A stretch of DNA of 64,000 bases, from positions 1,367,464 to 1,431,463 of the forward strand of contig NC_090610.1 in NCBI RefSeq assembly GCF_004359215.1, read 5' to 3'. Positions 33,201 through 44,118 of this stretch are shown piece by piece. Within the stretch, counting starts at the first letter, position 1. Every line of letters starts with the position of its first letter. Under the pieces are notes generated by a model. The model made no database searches and was not told the origin of the DNA. It saw nothing but the letters and a program-made list of their open reading frames with translations. The stretch comes from Bremia lactucae. Its lineage: Eukaryota; Oomycota; Peronosporomycetes; Peronosporales; Peronosporaceae. The translations under genes and the position numbers were made by a program.

Positions 33201-35154
33201 TGGTATACATGTTGTCAAATGCAATGATGCAATCAGAGTCTTTCATCAATCGCTTATTCATTTGATCGCGAGGTGTCCAGCACAAACCTTTCTTCTGAAA
33301 TACTTTAAATATAGCCGAGGCTAGAACCGTTCGCTCTGATTGTGAGGCTGATACTTCCCGCGTCCGATTTAATTCGTCTCGCACAAAGCGCAGCACGTGA
33401 AGAAGAGTCTCGTCTTGATTCGTAGAGGTCACAAGACGCAACATCCAATCCGCTAACGAATTTCGATCTCGACATTCCACCACAGCTTGGTGCTTTAGCA
33501 AATGTCCTGTTAAGAAGACAGCCATGAGCTGTTTTATCTCAACTGCACTAGCACGAGTATGCCGTGACCGTTGTCGACACGCTTGCTGAGCATAAGGATT
33601 ATGAAAGACCCCCACTCGAGAAACAAGCTGTTTTTGAATAGTTATCATAAGCAGAGAATAAATACCGCGTTCGTTTTTCGTCAGTAGTGCCATGGTTGAG
33701 CAAAGGAGTTCAAGTATGTAAGACGGATATTTTTCGTCAATTTCCGACTCATTTGAAGTGGAAGCGATCCCATGCAAATGATCAAGAAACAAGTGCGATG
33801 AAGACGCCAGTGCACTCACATTTCTTTTAGCAAGTTCTAGAAAACGTACTGCAATTACTTCGGCAACACTCCAACACAATACACTGCGTGTAAGCTGCCC
33901 AGCCTTTGCCTTACTAAGCAAAAGCAGTTTTTTTGGTTGACTTACAATTGTCAATAGAAGGATCAAAGCCTGCAGCGATAAAGGCATACACTCACATAAG
34001 AATATAGTTTTTTTCGAAATGCGTTTTGTCGTACCTCTGCTTGCACACTTGTCCCAAACTCAATGAGAGCGATGAGGGAATCCACAGAGCTAGCGATGAG
34101 ATTTGATGCCAGTGCTGCTTGGGTGCGCTCACGAAAGCTTACTGCAAGAAGACAGCTACAAAAACGGACCAAAGATGGGAGAAAGGATGCCCACTCTGGT
34201 CGCACAAGTAATGTCACTACTTCCCGCATTATTCGGCCATTTAATCGGCCGCTCTGTGCAATCAACGTTGTTGACCGTACAGCCAGCTACAAAGAGCATA
34301 AGAATGAGTGCGCGTGTTTTATAATTCTATAAATATAAAGAATCTACCTCATTTTCGGCAACTTTTCCCATCACGAATGTCAAGAATACAACATCAAATC
34401 GCGTTAAGGGATCCACAAGTCGAATCAAACGAAGTAGTGCAGCCAAAACTACTGAACCAGTAGTGGCATAACGTCCAATGACCTCCATCGTTAGTGACAA
34501 GGTCCCTGATTGAATACGATTACACTCCATTCGAAGTCGTGCAAGTGCCTTTGGCGCCGATTTTTTGGTAACAATTGACAGCAAATTTTGCACGACCGAT
34601 GGAATGTCCTCTTCAACCACTGCATCTAACAGTGCTTCGGTCGCTTCAACCACCGTGTTCTTCTCGCTAATGTCAAGTGGCATTTCGGACAGCGATCCCA
34701 GTACAGGCACCAACAGCGATCGATCCGTAGCAAGCAGCTCCATATAACTCTGTACCACGAGCTGTACGCACTCTTTTGATTGATACGTCAACTTCAAAAG
34801 ACATTGTTATAGCTCCGAATGAGTCGATAAGTGGCGCAACCTATGATAACAGAAAGCCTCCCTCACCTTTGGCAAGTGGTGGATAAGCAGCACACGGTGA
34901 TCGCAGAATATCAGCAGCGATAACATTTCCTCTGTCAACTCCCGCGTGGGCGCAACATAGATGCTCAGCAGCCGTAGCAGCGCATTCACGTCGTCAACCG
35001 AGTCATTGGTGCTATTGCTACGAAGCCGCTCTAACACCAAATGTGCCGTCTCAATGCGCTGATAGCTATTCTCGGTACGCAAAAGGCGCCGGCACATGTC
35101 CAGCGCTTGCATAATATCGCCATCAACCACGAGCTCGTGCTGTAACAAGGCCAT
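30206..35154 (-). CDS. FANCI: Fanconi anaemia group I protein homologue (FANCI)
   Basis: Six exons on the minus strand: 35154-34867, 34791-34348, 34286-34035, 33969-31945, 31875-30758, 30680-30206. Introns of 75, 61, 65, 69 and 77 nt are GT-AG in phase; 1,533 residues (human 1,328). Identity rests on helical-repeat stretches that align with FANCI: VLGSLSEMPLDISEKN followed by EEDIPSVVQNLLSIVTKK (human DVPLTAEEVEF and EIPPLVYQLLVLSSKG), and AKLLPFLSHAVQELHDFLQ near the end (human NLIFAIEQYEKFL). An acidic tail follows (SDLDDDEEVDELNEE). FANCI pairs with FANCD2 and is monoubiquitinated to clamp DNA at interstrand crosslinks. Lys474 in EIKQLMAVFL is the likely equivalent of human Lys523. About 70 residues of the human amino end have no visible counterpart. 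Confidence 0.87.
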
Positions 35155-35254
35155 ATATCCCGACTATTTTTTCTCCAAATTTTAAATCGTAGCTCGACTA
35201 GCGAGAAATTTTAATTTGATAGCTCGGTCACTTTATTAGTGGGAATCGTTAATC

Positions 35255-35572
35255 TCTATAAGGGTGGTGTGGTACACACCTAGGAGTATTTCTTCCTATT
35301 TACTTCTATACGTAATTTATCGGATTAATTTATGCTTGTCAGCCACCTGGTGGTGGTAGGGTCTATATTAGGGCAATCAGGGTAAGGTATTAATTTTGGA
35401 AATGTCTAGACCTGCCCAACTTTTTCGTGAACTCTCCCCACGAAGTTTGAGGTAGTTTGATTGGCTATAAATAATTCCATTTGTAATTAAAACTATTCCT
35501 TTTACACGACTCTCACGAGACAGTAGATCATTAATTTTACATGAAAGATCATCTGCTCTTCCATGCATTTTG
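35255..35572 (+). repeat. LTR-B-related fragment and flank upstream of FANCI
   Basis: The part from about 35255 to 35420 matches 1040-1200 (TTTACTTCTATA, GTCAGCCA...GGTGG, AGGGTCTATATTAGGGCAAT), so it is a diverged LTR-B piece in the same orientation. It begins only about 100 bp from the FANCI start codon. The remainder to 35572 is unassigned. Confidence 0.55.
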
Positions 35573-35696
35573 TGTAACGGGGTGTATCGTTACATGAAAT
35601 TAACACTAAAAGGTTGTTAATTAATATTATCTAAAAGGTAGATAATATTTGGAGGAAATTACTTTAAATAGTAATTTCCTGAATTCTTATCCATAA
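35573..35696 (+). repeat. LTR, family A, 5' part, cut by the assembly gap
   Basis: Begins TGTAACGGGGTGTATCGTTA like the copies at 519 and 37668 and runs into the N block. Confidence 0.8.
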
Positions 35697-35796
35697 NNNN
35701 NNNNNNNNNNNNNNNNNNNNNNNNNNNNNNNNNNNNNNNNNNNNNNNNNNNNNNNNNNNNNNNNNNNNNNNNNNNNNNNNNNNNNNNNNNNNNNNN
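35697..35796. other. Assembly gap, exactly 100 N
   Basis: One hundred undetermined bases, a usual placeholder for a gap of unknown size. The rest of the 5' LTR, gag, protease, RT and most of integrase of the LTR-A element are probably missing here. Confidence 0.99.
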
Positions 35797-37667
35797 GGTC
35801 CTTTCCGTGTACTGCATCGCAGAGGCAATGCGTACACAATAGAATTGCCACGGATGATGCGAACACATCCTACGTTTTACGTTGATCAGATCCGCCCGTA
35901 CCATCAGTACGCGGTTTCTTCCGAGGACGGATCTGACCACCCTTTTAAAAAATCCCTGAAAGATTCTTGTGGGCACGAACCGGATTCTTATGCTGAATCT
36001 GGAAATTCTCATGTCGGGTCCGAAAATCCTCGAAACCGCGATGAGCTGACGACAGCTCATCACGAAGAGCGTGACGTTTCCGTTCGTACTCCAACAATGA
36101 GTGCGCACTCTTCTAACGATTTTCCAACCTTTGATATAGTGAGTCTGCACCGTCTGCTCCAACGAGTGACGCTTACCGCGCTCGTCTTCACGACCCTCCT
36201 CTAATACATAAAGGTGGCGGTCGAGTTTGTTGATCTTCGACTCTAGATCCGACACATGGTTGGGACCTAATTTTTTCTCCTCCACCACAACCATTGGTGG
36301 ATTCCCACGGTGGTCAACGTATCCTTGTGAAACGTATTTTAAACCACCGTGATGTGAAGGAGCAGCGAACGAGTTATCTGGTTCGCTGGCGCGGTTATCC
36401 ACCTTCGCATGACAGCTGGGGAGCCTCGTTCCCAGCTGGTTGTTGACGTTGAGGGCCTCGTCCGTCAGTATGACGAGACCTACCGATGGATCAGAAGGTC
36501 CATCGGAAAACACGCGCCCCTGGCGCCTGTAAATCGATTGCTAAACGTCAATCGTATCGCGCATCTCGATAGAAATGCAAGCCCTTCCCCAGGGCGATGA
36601 ATGGGAATAGACATCCCCTTGTACTCGTTTCGTGTTGTCGACACAACATGGACAGGGCTCACCCCACGTGAGGCGTCGAAGTCCTGCCTCACGTGACAAC
36701 CGATGAAATTTATACCTTGCACCGAATAAATTTCAATTTCAGACTTGCGTTAAGTCTTTGAAGCCAGGCTTCGCGTCCAATGTCTTTGACATTGCAAATA
36801 AACGCGCTCCAGGCTTGCACCAACAATATTAATCTCGCTTGTCGTTGCCACTGCACATCGATGTTTAAGAAAAGCATCGAGAGAAATATCTTCTTCAGCG
36901 CGAAAGTTCTTCGCGCTGGAATCAAGGCTATGTAGCTTTGTGGCAATAAATAAAGAATATTTATTGTGAGGAGTTGTCTCTCAAGATAAGCAATTGATTA
37001 GCCGTTCGGGCAAAAGCCACGGCTTCTTCTCAGGGGCGAGATGAGACATTTTGTTGTCTTCACTCCCCTGAGTGGTACCCACTGTAGCAGGGGTACCACA
37101 AGAAACTTTTATTACGATGGCTTACGCCATCGTCATCACCACGCACAAAAATAAGTGCGGGTGACGGCACGGGAGACGGTGCTGGCGATGAGGAATCATC
37201 CTCATTGTCGGAACCAAACATGCTATAGCGAATGCTATAAGCTCGTCTATCCGATTGAGCCCCCTCGTTCTGAGGCTCATAGTCAGCCGCCTGACGACAA
37301 TAGGCGACTGTTCTGCTCTTCTCGAGTCGGTTATTTCGTCCAACTCGCATTCATAGACGACCGCCAAAGAGGGGTCGCACTCACGTAGTGACTCACCACG
37401 TGCACCCGCAACATCTAGTGTTGCGGGAGAAGATGATACTACGGCAGACAAAACGTTTGCCGCAAGATACAATAATGCGTCGCCCGTGGCTGCATGTACC
37501 GCAGCCGAAGACGCCGCACTATTCGCATAGCGCATGAACTTGTTAACCATGCAATAGAATTGAAAATGATTGTTCTAACCAATCAACATCGTTTTCAATT
37601 ATGTGGTCTTATAGTGACCACTCTATTCAACGACAATCAGAGTGATTGTCGTTTAAGGGAGGGGTGA
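35797..37667 (+). mobile_element. LTR-A gypsy chromovirus: integrase tail, chromodomain and 3' internal region
   Basis: The + strand starts inside the integrase tail (GPFRVLHRRGNAYTIELPRM, HPTFYVDQIRPYHQY; 35797-35912). A frame change follows and then a chromodomain: ILNHRDVKEQRTSYLVRWRG then YPPSHDSW (about 36325-36412), continued after one extra G near 36415 by EPRSQLVVDVEGLVRQYDE. Chromodomains at the integrase end define chromoviruses and direct insertion towards marked chromatin. From 36600 to 37667 no sense protein is seen; the opposite strand carries the antisense frame listed separately. A purine tract (AAGGGAGGGGTGA) precedes the LTR. Confidence 0.8.
36130..37550 (-). pseudogene. Antisense accessory reading frame of the LTR-A chromovirus, broken
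   Basis: On the strand opposite to integrase a frame starts at ATG 37550-37548 (MVNKFMRYANSAASSAAV), 118 bp from the LTR, and stays open for 142 codons to 37122. Further antisense frames follow (36946-36710, 36722-36480, 36513 onward) with shifts. The last contains LESKINKLDRHLYVLEEG, a heptad-repeat segment, near 36185-36240. The start is conserved in the other LTR-A copy (bases 400-320: MKNKLMRGVNSAAPSAAVRA), at the same distance (119 bp) from its LTR. I recognise no family. The frames overlap the sense chromodomain and integrase tail, so part may be shadow; the conserved start lies outside any sense coding. Confidence 0.4.
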
Positions 37668-38108
37668 TGTTAGGGGGTGTATCATTACATAGTTATAACA
37701 CTTAAAGGCTGTTAATTAATATATTATCTAAAAGGTAGAAAATCTTTGGAGAATATTACTTTACGTAGTAATATTCGGCAAGCTTATCCATTAATAGGTA
37801 TAGGTTATTATGTCTACTTGCTCCGCGGTCCAGCCAGCACTGGACGCGCGCAAAGAGAGAGACAGGTAACTCTTTATTAAATGTATTTTATTAGTTTATT
37901 GTTAAGTCAGTATTAAATAGATAGAAACAAAAGACTTTAATTATATTAAATACAGTTTACTTTAGCCCTCTTTAAAGCAAATGTTTTAAAGAGAGTCTTT
38001 TTCTGCACGTAGTAGTGTACGTAAAGTGACGTGAGGCGCCACTTCGCACTGAAGCAGTGCGAAGTGGACTTGTTCTGAAGCAGTACAAGTCGGCAGTGCC
38101 CCGTTACA
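37668..38108 (+). repeat. LTR, family A (3' LTR)
   Basis: 441 bp, TGTTAGGGGG...CCCCGTTACA, following the polypurine tract. The flanks of the 35573-38108 pair (TTTTG before, GGAAT after) do not match, so no target-site duplication is preserved. Confidence 0.85.
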
Positions 38109-38204
38109 GGAATAAGTAAACTGTTTATTTTGAGTTGGTAGTTTTATAAAGGGAGGCGCTAGTGAGCGCTCACTTTTCGTTATTGAGCGCGCACCCTAGC
38201 TTAT

Positions 38205-40609
38205 AGAACCCTGTACGTCTCTTTGATTGGTCGAAATGGTACTATAATAAACTGCGGTTTTAATCGGCAAAAATTTACAGTAAGTAAAATGGCCGGAAAT
38301 TCCAACGATCGGTCATGATAGGCTCAGACAAACATCATTTACGAAGATAAACCACTGAAGGCCTGAGACCTTCCGCCAAATACAGCTGTACAGCGAGGTC
38401 GAGTGGTGTATAAACAGAGAACAGATGTTTGTAGATTCCTAGATATCACTCCACCGCATTTCTTATTCATCTACATGCTTTCCGGCTACATTTTTTCCAT
38501 AACTTACAAAACTACAAATTTCCAGCGTCAACGCTACTGAGCTACCGACCGCGACGTCCAGATTGGATCACAACATCCAGATTGGCGGCGGCTGATGTGC
38601 TGTCGAAGATTCTGGTACCAGCACTGATTGGATGAAGTAACAGGAGGTTGCCGGCAGCTTCTGCTATTGTGACCCACGTGCCGACATCTTCGGCAGCTTC
38701 TACGTGGTTTCAGTGACTCTTCAACTACTTCAAAAAGCGATAAATTGCGTGTTGTGGTCGTAGGAAGTCTCCCAAGGGAGCCCACCGGCTGACCGCGACT
38801 GCGGATGTCCGCAGGATAGCTTCAAAGAGAGTATCAAGGTGGTCATGGATCACCCTTCGGCGGTAAACTGGGGCGTCCTCGAATTCCTCTCGCAGTCGCT
38901 TGAGTTTGTCATCAATTGATGGCACTGCTGCTACTGCTGCTGCCGCTGCACGAGGAGGTTGAACTAGCCACCAATATTGGTCGAAGTCGTCCAGGGCGAG
39001 AGGAGTCACGGCTGATTGAGGTTGAAATGCGTGCTTGCAAGGGTGCCCAAAGTAGGAGGTGAGAAGTCCTTGGCAGTCACCTGCCACCTCCCTATATTTG
39101 AATTGCTGGAAGGCAGATTTCAATCCTGCTATCGATACTTTGCCCGTGACTGCAAAGAAAGTTGGCCCAAATCTCAAGTCTGCCTTCGAGCGCGCAACGG
39201 CGGTTTGGTATCCCTTCGCAGGCGAGCCGGCAAACTATGTCAACTGTCAACAAGTCGCCCGTTGACACAGCAAGCCATTTCTTGATAGCAGCATGCGCAC
39301 TTTCGACTCTTGAGCTAGTATAGTGGTCAAAATGCTGCTTGTCTCGCAAGAAAGCAGCCACAAATCGGTCGTTGTAGCGCAGCCATGTCTCCTCAAGGTA
39401 GATCACGACGTGGTGCGGGAAACTCGTGTGCATACTCCCGAGCTGGCTCTCGTACTCGTCTGGTGTTGATGACAGCACAAGAAGATTCCATTGTTGCAGA
39501 AGGATCAACGCTGTCGAACGAACCCCTTTTCTTTGCCAAATGTTCGTTGATATGTACCATCGGCAGAGCAGAAAGTTTACATCCGGAAAGACATTTTCGA
39601 AAGCTTTCATCAAAGCAAATTCCTGAACCGTCACAAAAGTTGTTGGTTTGACAAAGAATGTTTGAAGCACCTGCTTTACCAATTGTATTGCCCACATGTA
39701 GTTTTCCTCCCTCTCCGCGGCCATAAAGCAGTATGCAAACGTGAATGTTTGAGCAGTGGGGGTAACCCCTACAATATGCAGCAAGGGCTAGCCAAACCAA
39801 TTAGTTTTGTAGGTTGAGTCAATCAACCATACCTTGGCGGCCGAAAACTTGCTGCATATCTCCTTGGCGGATGGGGTGACTATAAAAAGATGCGTAAGCC
39901 GTCTCTCTGCATAAAACTGAGTACAATACTGCGCATTTTTGCTGCTTACAAGGCTGTCAAGTAATGCCTCGAAAGAAGAACGACCGCCAAGGATACGTGA
40001 GCGCTCTGCCTGCTTGCGATTGTACACGTCGCGAGGTGTAATCGTGACACCCTTCCTTTGCAGGGTGCTAACAATTCGCGTGGATTGAGCCCGGCGATAG
40101 ACAGCTGAATAACCTCTTCTTGCTGTTCTGCATTCACGGCACGATTCTGGGATGTGCAGAAGGCTCGGCGAAAGGCTCGTGGTTGTAAACACTGACTGTT
40201 ACTTCCACTATCTAGACTGCCCTTTCCTGCGTCTCTTCCATTACCTTTTGCCTGGCGATGAGGCAAGAGAAGACACACCCATTGCTACGAATTGCAGTGA
40301 CACGCCTACGCTGAACACCAGGTTCCAACTGCTTTGCCTTCCCCGCGTAAGAGCATATCAGAACAACATTTTAATGTCACCGTCCTTTCTATTCCCTACA
40401 CGTCGCTTTGTTTAAATGGACAAAACAAAGCCCGCGTCCTTCATACACGCGTCTACAGCTGCGCGAGCATCATCGAAAATGGTAAATACGCGCTCTTTGA
40501 TTGATTCTATGTTGCTCATTGCAGAGTTCTGGATGAATTTGAAGACGGAAATTTTAAAAGAGTATGTTATAGTACCATTTCGAACAAGCAAAGAGACGTA
40601 CAGGGTTCT
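38205..40609 (-). mobile_element. Mutator-like element (MULE) with about 48-bp inverted ends
   Basis: The left end (38205-38253, AGAACCCTGTACGTCTCTTT...) is the inverted copy of the right end (40562-40609, ...AAAGAGACGTACAGGGTTCT). Weaker inverted similarity continues about 13 bp outwards on both sides (ACCCTAGCTTAT against ACCCTCGCTTTG). The interior encodes a minus-strand transposase relic. The right end abuts LTR-B sequence (GGATTTAGGGGTTCGTAGAA, from about 40621), showing that the MULE went into, or removed part of, an LTR. A 9-bp duplication could not be confirmed. Confidence 0.8.
38534..40519 (-). pseudogene. MULE transposase, inactivated
   Basis: Minus strand from ATG 40519 (MSNIESIKERVFTIFDD). 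The middle part aligns with MULE transposases: LIDSTYKTNWFG (first catalytic aspartate, about 39793-39830), an in-frame TAG at 39790-39788 where the family has Leu, then PLLHIVGV, ALMKAFENVFPDVNFLLCRW (39560-39620) and SRVESAHAAIKKWL (39275-39320) with the glutamate. Downstream, in a shifted frame, is the SWIM zinc finger CQGLLTSYFGHPCKHAF (39010-39070), and in yet another frame a C-x2-C-x4-H-x4-C knuckle CRRCRHVGHNSRSC (about 38660-38705). At least three frameshifts (near 40080, 39180 and 38780) plus the stop disable it. The order transposase-SWIM-knuckle is normal for plant-like MULEs. Confidence 0.8.
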
Positions 40610-40620
40610 CAAAGCGAGGG

Positions 40621-40968
40621 TCCGTTCAAGGGATTTAGGGGTTCGTAGAACCAAGTGGCAACTAGTGCCCAAGAGGATATACCTAAGAAAGGCTTCTATC
40701 TTTTACAGATCAATGCGCTAGCCTTAGGAAGGAACTTAACGCTTTAAGATCAAAAGAGGAACTGCACTTTATCTAATTATTTGAATCTAAAAACCTTACC
40801 CTAGCTAATTAAAAATAGATTTTGACCGCCAGATTTATATCTGGTGGCGACCCCATAATAAATGGGATTTAAGCAACTAACTTTTTTAAAATTAGATAAA
40901 AGGGTATTTTACCGATAAAGTAAATGTACCACAACAACGGTTCTCCAACCGATGTGTGCCCCATTACA
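40621..40968 (-). repeat. LTR, family B, truncated (3' LTR of the element to 46418)
   Basis: Matches 46068-46418 closely (AGAACCAAGTGGCAACTAGT, TGTACCACAACAACGGTTCT). On the minus strand it starts TGTAATGGGG after the polypurine tract GATGGGGGAGGG. The first third of the repeat (in + order) is missing where the MULE ends. Confidence 0.85.
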
Positions 40969-41036
40969 CCCTCCCCCATCAGACTGTTCACACCGAGTGA
41001 CAACATTCTTCATTTCCTCTTTGAGGTTGGAACCTA

Positions 41037-42305
41037 AACAGCTAACCGTTTGGTTGTGTTTTCCATTCCTTTGTCTAATGACAATCAAGCGTGAGTCACA
41101 GACTCTGAGCACCTTCCTCGACGATGAGGGAATGGTGAACTTTGAAAGTCACTCTCAATCAGAGGAGGAGGAAAAAGAGCGGCGTTCGCTCACGCCTTCT
41201 CCTCCGGATGAACGTCGGCGGGCCCCGAATCCGTCTCCAGAACGTGGTGGCCGCTGATGCCTTAACTGCATTAAGCAGAACACGGGACCCTGAGTCCAAC
41301 ATCATTACGAATCCGCTCGATGAAGAGCAAGAGCAGATAATCCTCATAGAGGAAAGAGCTCGTCGTCGAGCTGCCAAGATAGCGAAAGCTAAGGTTCATA
41401 GTGAATATAGATTCACTCCGCTTAGTGCGGACGAGCTTCTCAAAGAGATAGCCGGTCATAGCTTGGTCATCTGGATCTCTGGTGACCCGGCGAGGACGCC
41501 GGAGGAGATCGCTGCCCGCGACGGTCTTCATGAGAAAAACCTTTACGCCAAAGGTAATGACGCGAAGCCAGTACCTGACGCGATTACGTGACCAAGCCCG
41601 TGGGATTTCGGTGACCTCCATGAGGGAAATTCCGATCGTTTTGTTTCCAAACGAACAAGGTGTGATAACGAAGTCTCATTTGAGAACTGGGTTCACCGGG
41701 CCCGCAAACTTCGTAATGTCTGGAATATCAGAGAGTTTGCGGATAGAGGTGATGTTCGTTTGGAACGGAAGCTTGGCTTCGATTTCGCCAAGCTTAAGGC
41801 CAAAGGCCTGTTACGTTCGGCATTTATGCCATAAAACGAAGAAAGGCCTAACCAATATTTCAGTGCTTCGGTTGACCGTACAACCAAGGATCAAAGCCAC
41901 ACCGAGGCTTTAGATCCACCTAATCCCACGTTTAGTGGTGGGAAGCGTCGTTTGACGCGAGTTGACCCTGAGCTTGGCGCTCAAAAACGTCAACGGCGTA
42001 CGGGCAATCTTGCCGAAGAGGTATCTCGAATTCCCAAGAGTTTCCAGAAGAGGGGTACCCTAGCCACTTCACCAGATACTGGTATTGACCCTCACGACGA
42101 CAACGCTTTTAAACTTTCTCCACATGAAACTGAAGGTTCTCTCGCGCATCAAGCAGCGCGCGAGGGGGCCGAAATTTCGGCGGAAGCATTTGATGCTCTA
42201 CGGCACGAGGTGCAACTTCTTCGTGAGGTCCTTGCTCGGGTTGAGAGCTCTTTTGAGGCGGTCGGGACCGTCTTTCGACGCTGGAGCGTCAGCAGCCTCG
42301 TTTAG
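41037..42305 (+). pseudogene. Second copy of the LTR-B antisense accessory frame, several frameshifts
   Basis: On the + strand, opposite to gag-pol of the surrounding element, starting 70-110 bp inside its LTR. The ATG at 41078 (MTIKRESQTLSTFLDDEG) is shared with the 16118 start; the upstream ATG of that copy is TTG here (41037). Frames: to 41257, then 41142-41591 (SRTRDPESNIITNPLDEEQE; GDPARTPEEIAARDGLHEK), then 41482 onward (SQYLTRLRDQARGISVTSMR), then a final frame to 42305 with GGKRRLTRVDPELGAQKRQ, EVSRIPKSFQKRG and the heptad segment ALRHEVQLLREVLARVE (about 42205-42255). The carboxyl extension after GNLAEE is absent from the 15 kb copy, which stops there. No known family. Confidence 0.5.
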
Positions 42306-43878
42306 AGGGCCAGTTGAATATCCTGGTGAGGATGCAACAATCTGCGGCACGACCGCCTGTCTCGGCGCAAGCGCCTTCAAGTCCACGTGGGAAGGGTCCC
42401 GGTATGGCTTAAGCAAGCCAACGTAAAACACTGGGTGTGTACGGAGCGTGCTGGGAAGGTTTGGCGTATAAGCTAGGCCCTTCTTGGCCACGACCGTAAA
42501 TGGTCCAATAAAGCGCGGGCGCAATTTGGCCTTGAAGACCGCGGAAACCAAGTTGGTATGTAGTTTCTTAGCGTTTAGTAAAGCTCGGTCTCCGACCATA
42601 TCAGAATTAATACAGCTTCTGCCTTTGGCATCTGCTTGTTCTTTTTGTTTGTCTTGGCTATCAGCCATCGTATCCCTTACATGTCTTAAGACACTAAATC
42701 GCGTCGCGAGAGACTCGCTTAATTGTTTCCGAACGGTAACAGGGCTGCTATCAGCAAGCCTATCGGCTTAAACACTCCCACCAAGCCCTGAACCACGCAG
42801 CGGTATCGTTAATGGAACGCGTGGGTGAGTGAGACCGTTGACATAGAACGGAGTTTAGCATGTAGAGGCATGTACAGCGTTATTTAACGCAAACTCCACC
42901 ACTGGGAGCATTAGGCTCCAGCGCTTTGGTGTCTGAGCACACACACTGCGTAAAACGTCTTCAATGACGCGATGACACGTTCAGTTTGACCATCGGTCTG
43001 CGAATGGTCCGCAGTGGACATATCCAATCTGGTGCCAAGCACTCGGAAAATTGATTTCCAGAATTTACCCGTGAAACGGGGATTTCGATCAGAGACAATT
43101 GCCACTGGCAAACCGTGTTGTCGAAACACGCGATCGATAAACAGCTTAGCTGTACCCTCTCCATTAATGGAATCCGGCACGCCGCTAAGTGAGCCATTTT
43201 GCTCAAACGGTCAACAAAGACCACTATACCGGAGTTACCGTCTGAATCATTCGGTAGCCCAAAAACAAAAACCATACTAATGGACTCCCAGCAACCTATG
43301 GGGACGGGAAGAATCGCCAGTGGCGCAGCAGCATGTGCCGAGGGTTTAACCCGTTGGCACGTTTCGCATGTGCGAACATGTGCTGACCCATTTATAAAGT
43401 TTGGGCCACCAATAACTCTGGCTTATAGAGCCGTAGGTCTTTTCTCTACCGAGATGACCACCAAGAACAGTATCGTGTGCCTCATAGAGGATCCGGTACT
43501 TCAAATCCTCATCATGAGGAACAACGACACGCGGAGGGTCCGCAATGTCTGTGCAATAAAGCAACAGGTTGTTATCGATGGAAAATCGATGTAACTTTCC
43601 ACGCAAACGCGCCGGCAATTTAATACCCGAATCCGAGCTTTTAAAGCTCGTAGCAGAGCTACACACTGTTCATCCTTGGCGTGAGCCGAACAGATTAATT
43701 CAGGAATAGTTGACGAGATAGTCGTTAAATGAGAAAGATCATAATCCGGCCTGCGTGATAACGCATCGGCGAAATCATTTTGCTTGCCGGGTTTATACTT
43801 CGCCTCGAAGTTGTATTCCGCAAAAAAGGATAGCCATCGGACGTCGCTTCACGTGCATTAGGAGGGTTTGACCCAAAA

Positions 43879-44118
43879 TGCCCTGGCGAACCGCCAATAG
43901 TGTCACTATTGACACTCAGTATGGTGCCACCTCGGCCGACCACACTCGGTCGTCTTAGACGTGCCACTCCACGTATCTCAGGGATATTGCACCCTTGAGG
44001 TCCTGGCGAACCGCCAACCGTGTCACTCCTAACACTCAGTATGATGCCACCTCGGCCGACCATACTCGGTGGACTTAGACGTGCCACTCCACGTATCTCG
44101 GGGATATTGCACCCTTGA
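43879..44118 (-). repeat. Two tandem 120-bp units inside the protease-RT linker
   Basis: The marker GTGCCACTCCACGTATCTC recurs at 43961 and 44081, a period of 120 bp (40 codons). Each unit reads, on the minus strand, R(P/S)(S/P)(V/M)VGRGGTILSV then SDT(I/V)GGSPG. The other copy of this family (11900-12050) has one unit, so the duplication is private to this element or its lineage. Confidence 0.8.

Noticed and set aside
34063..34332. Plus-strand frames opposite to FANCI (also 31247-31537, 32465-32938)
   Set aside because: Shadows of FANCI exons on the opposite strand with no independent signal.
35659..36513. A 284-residue minus-strand protein crossing the N block
   Set aside because: It runs through the 100 undetermined bases, so the frame across the gap is meaningless; only the part right of 35796 was used.
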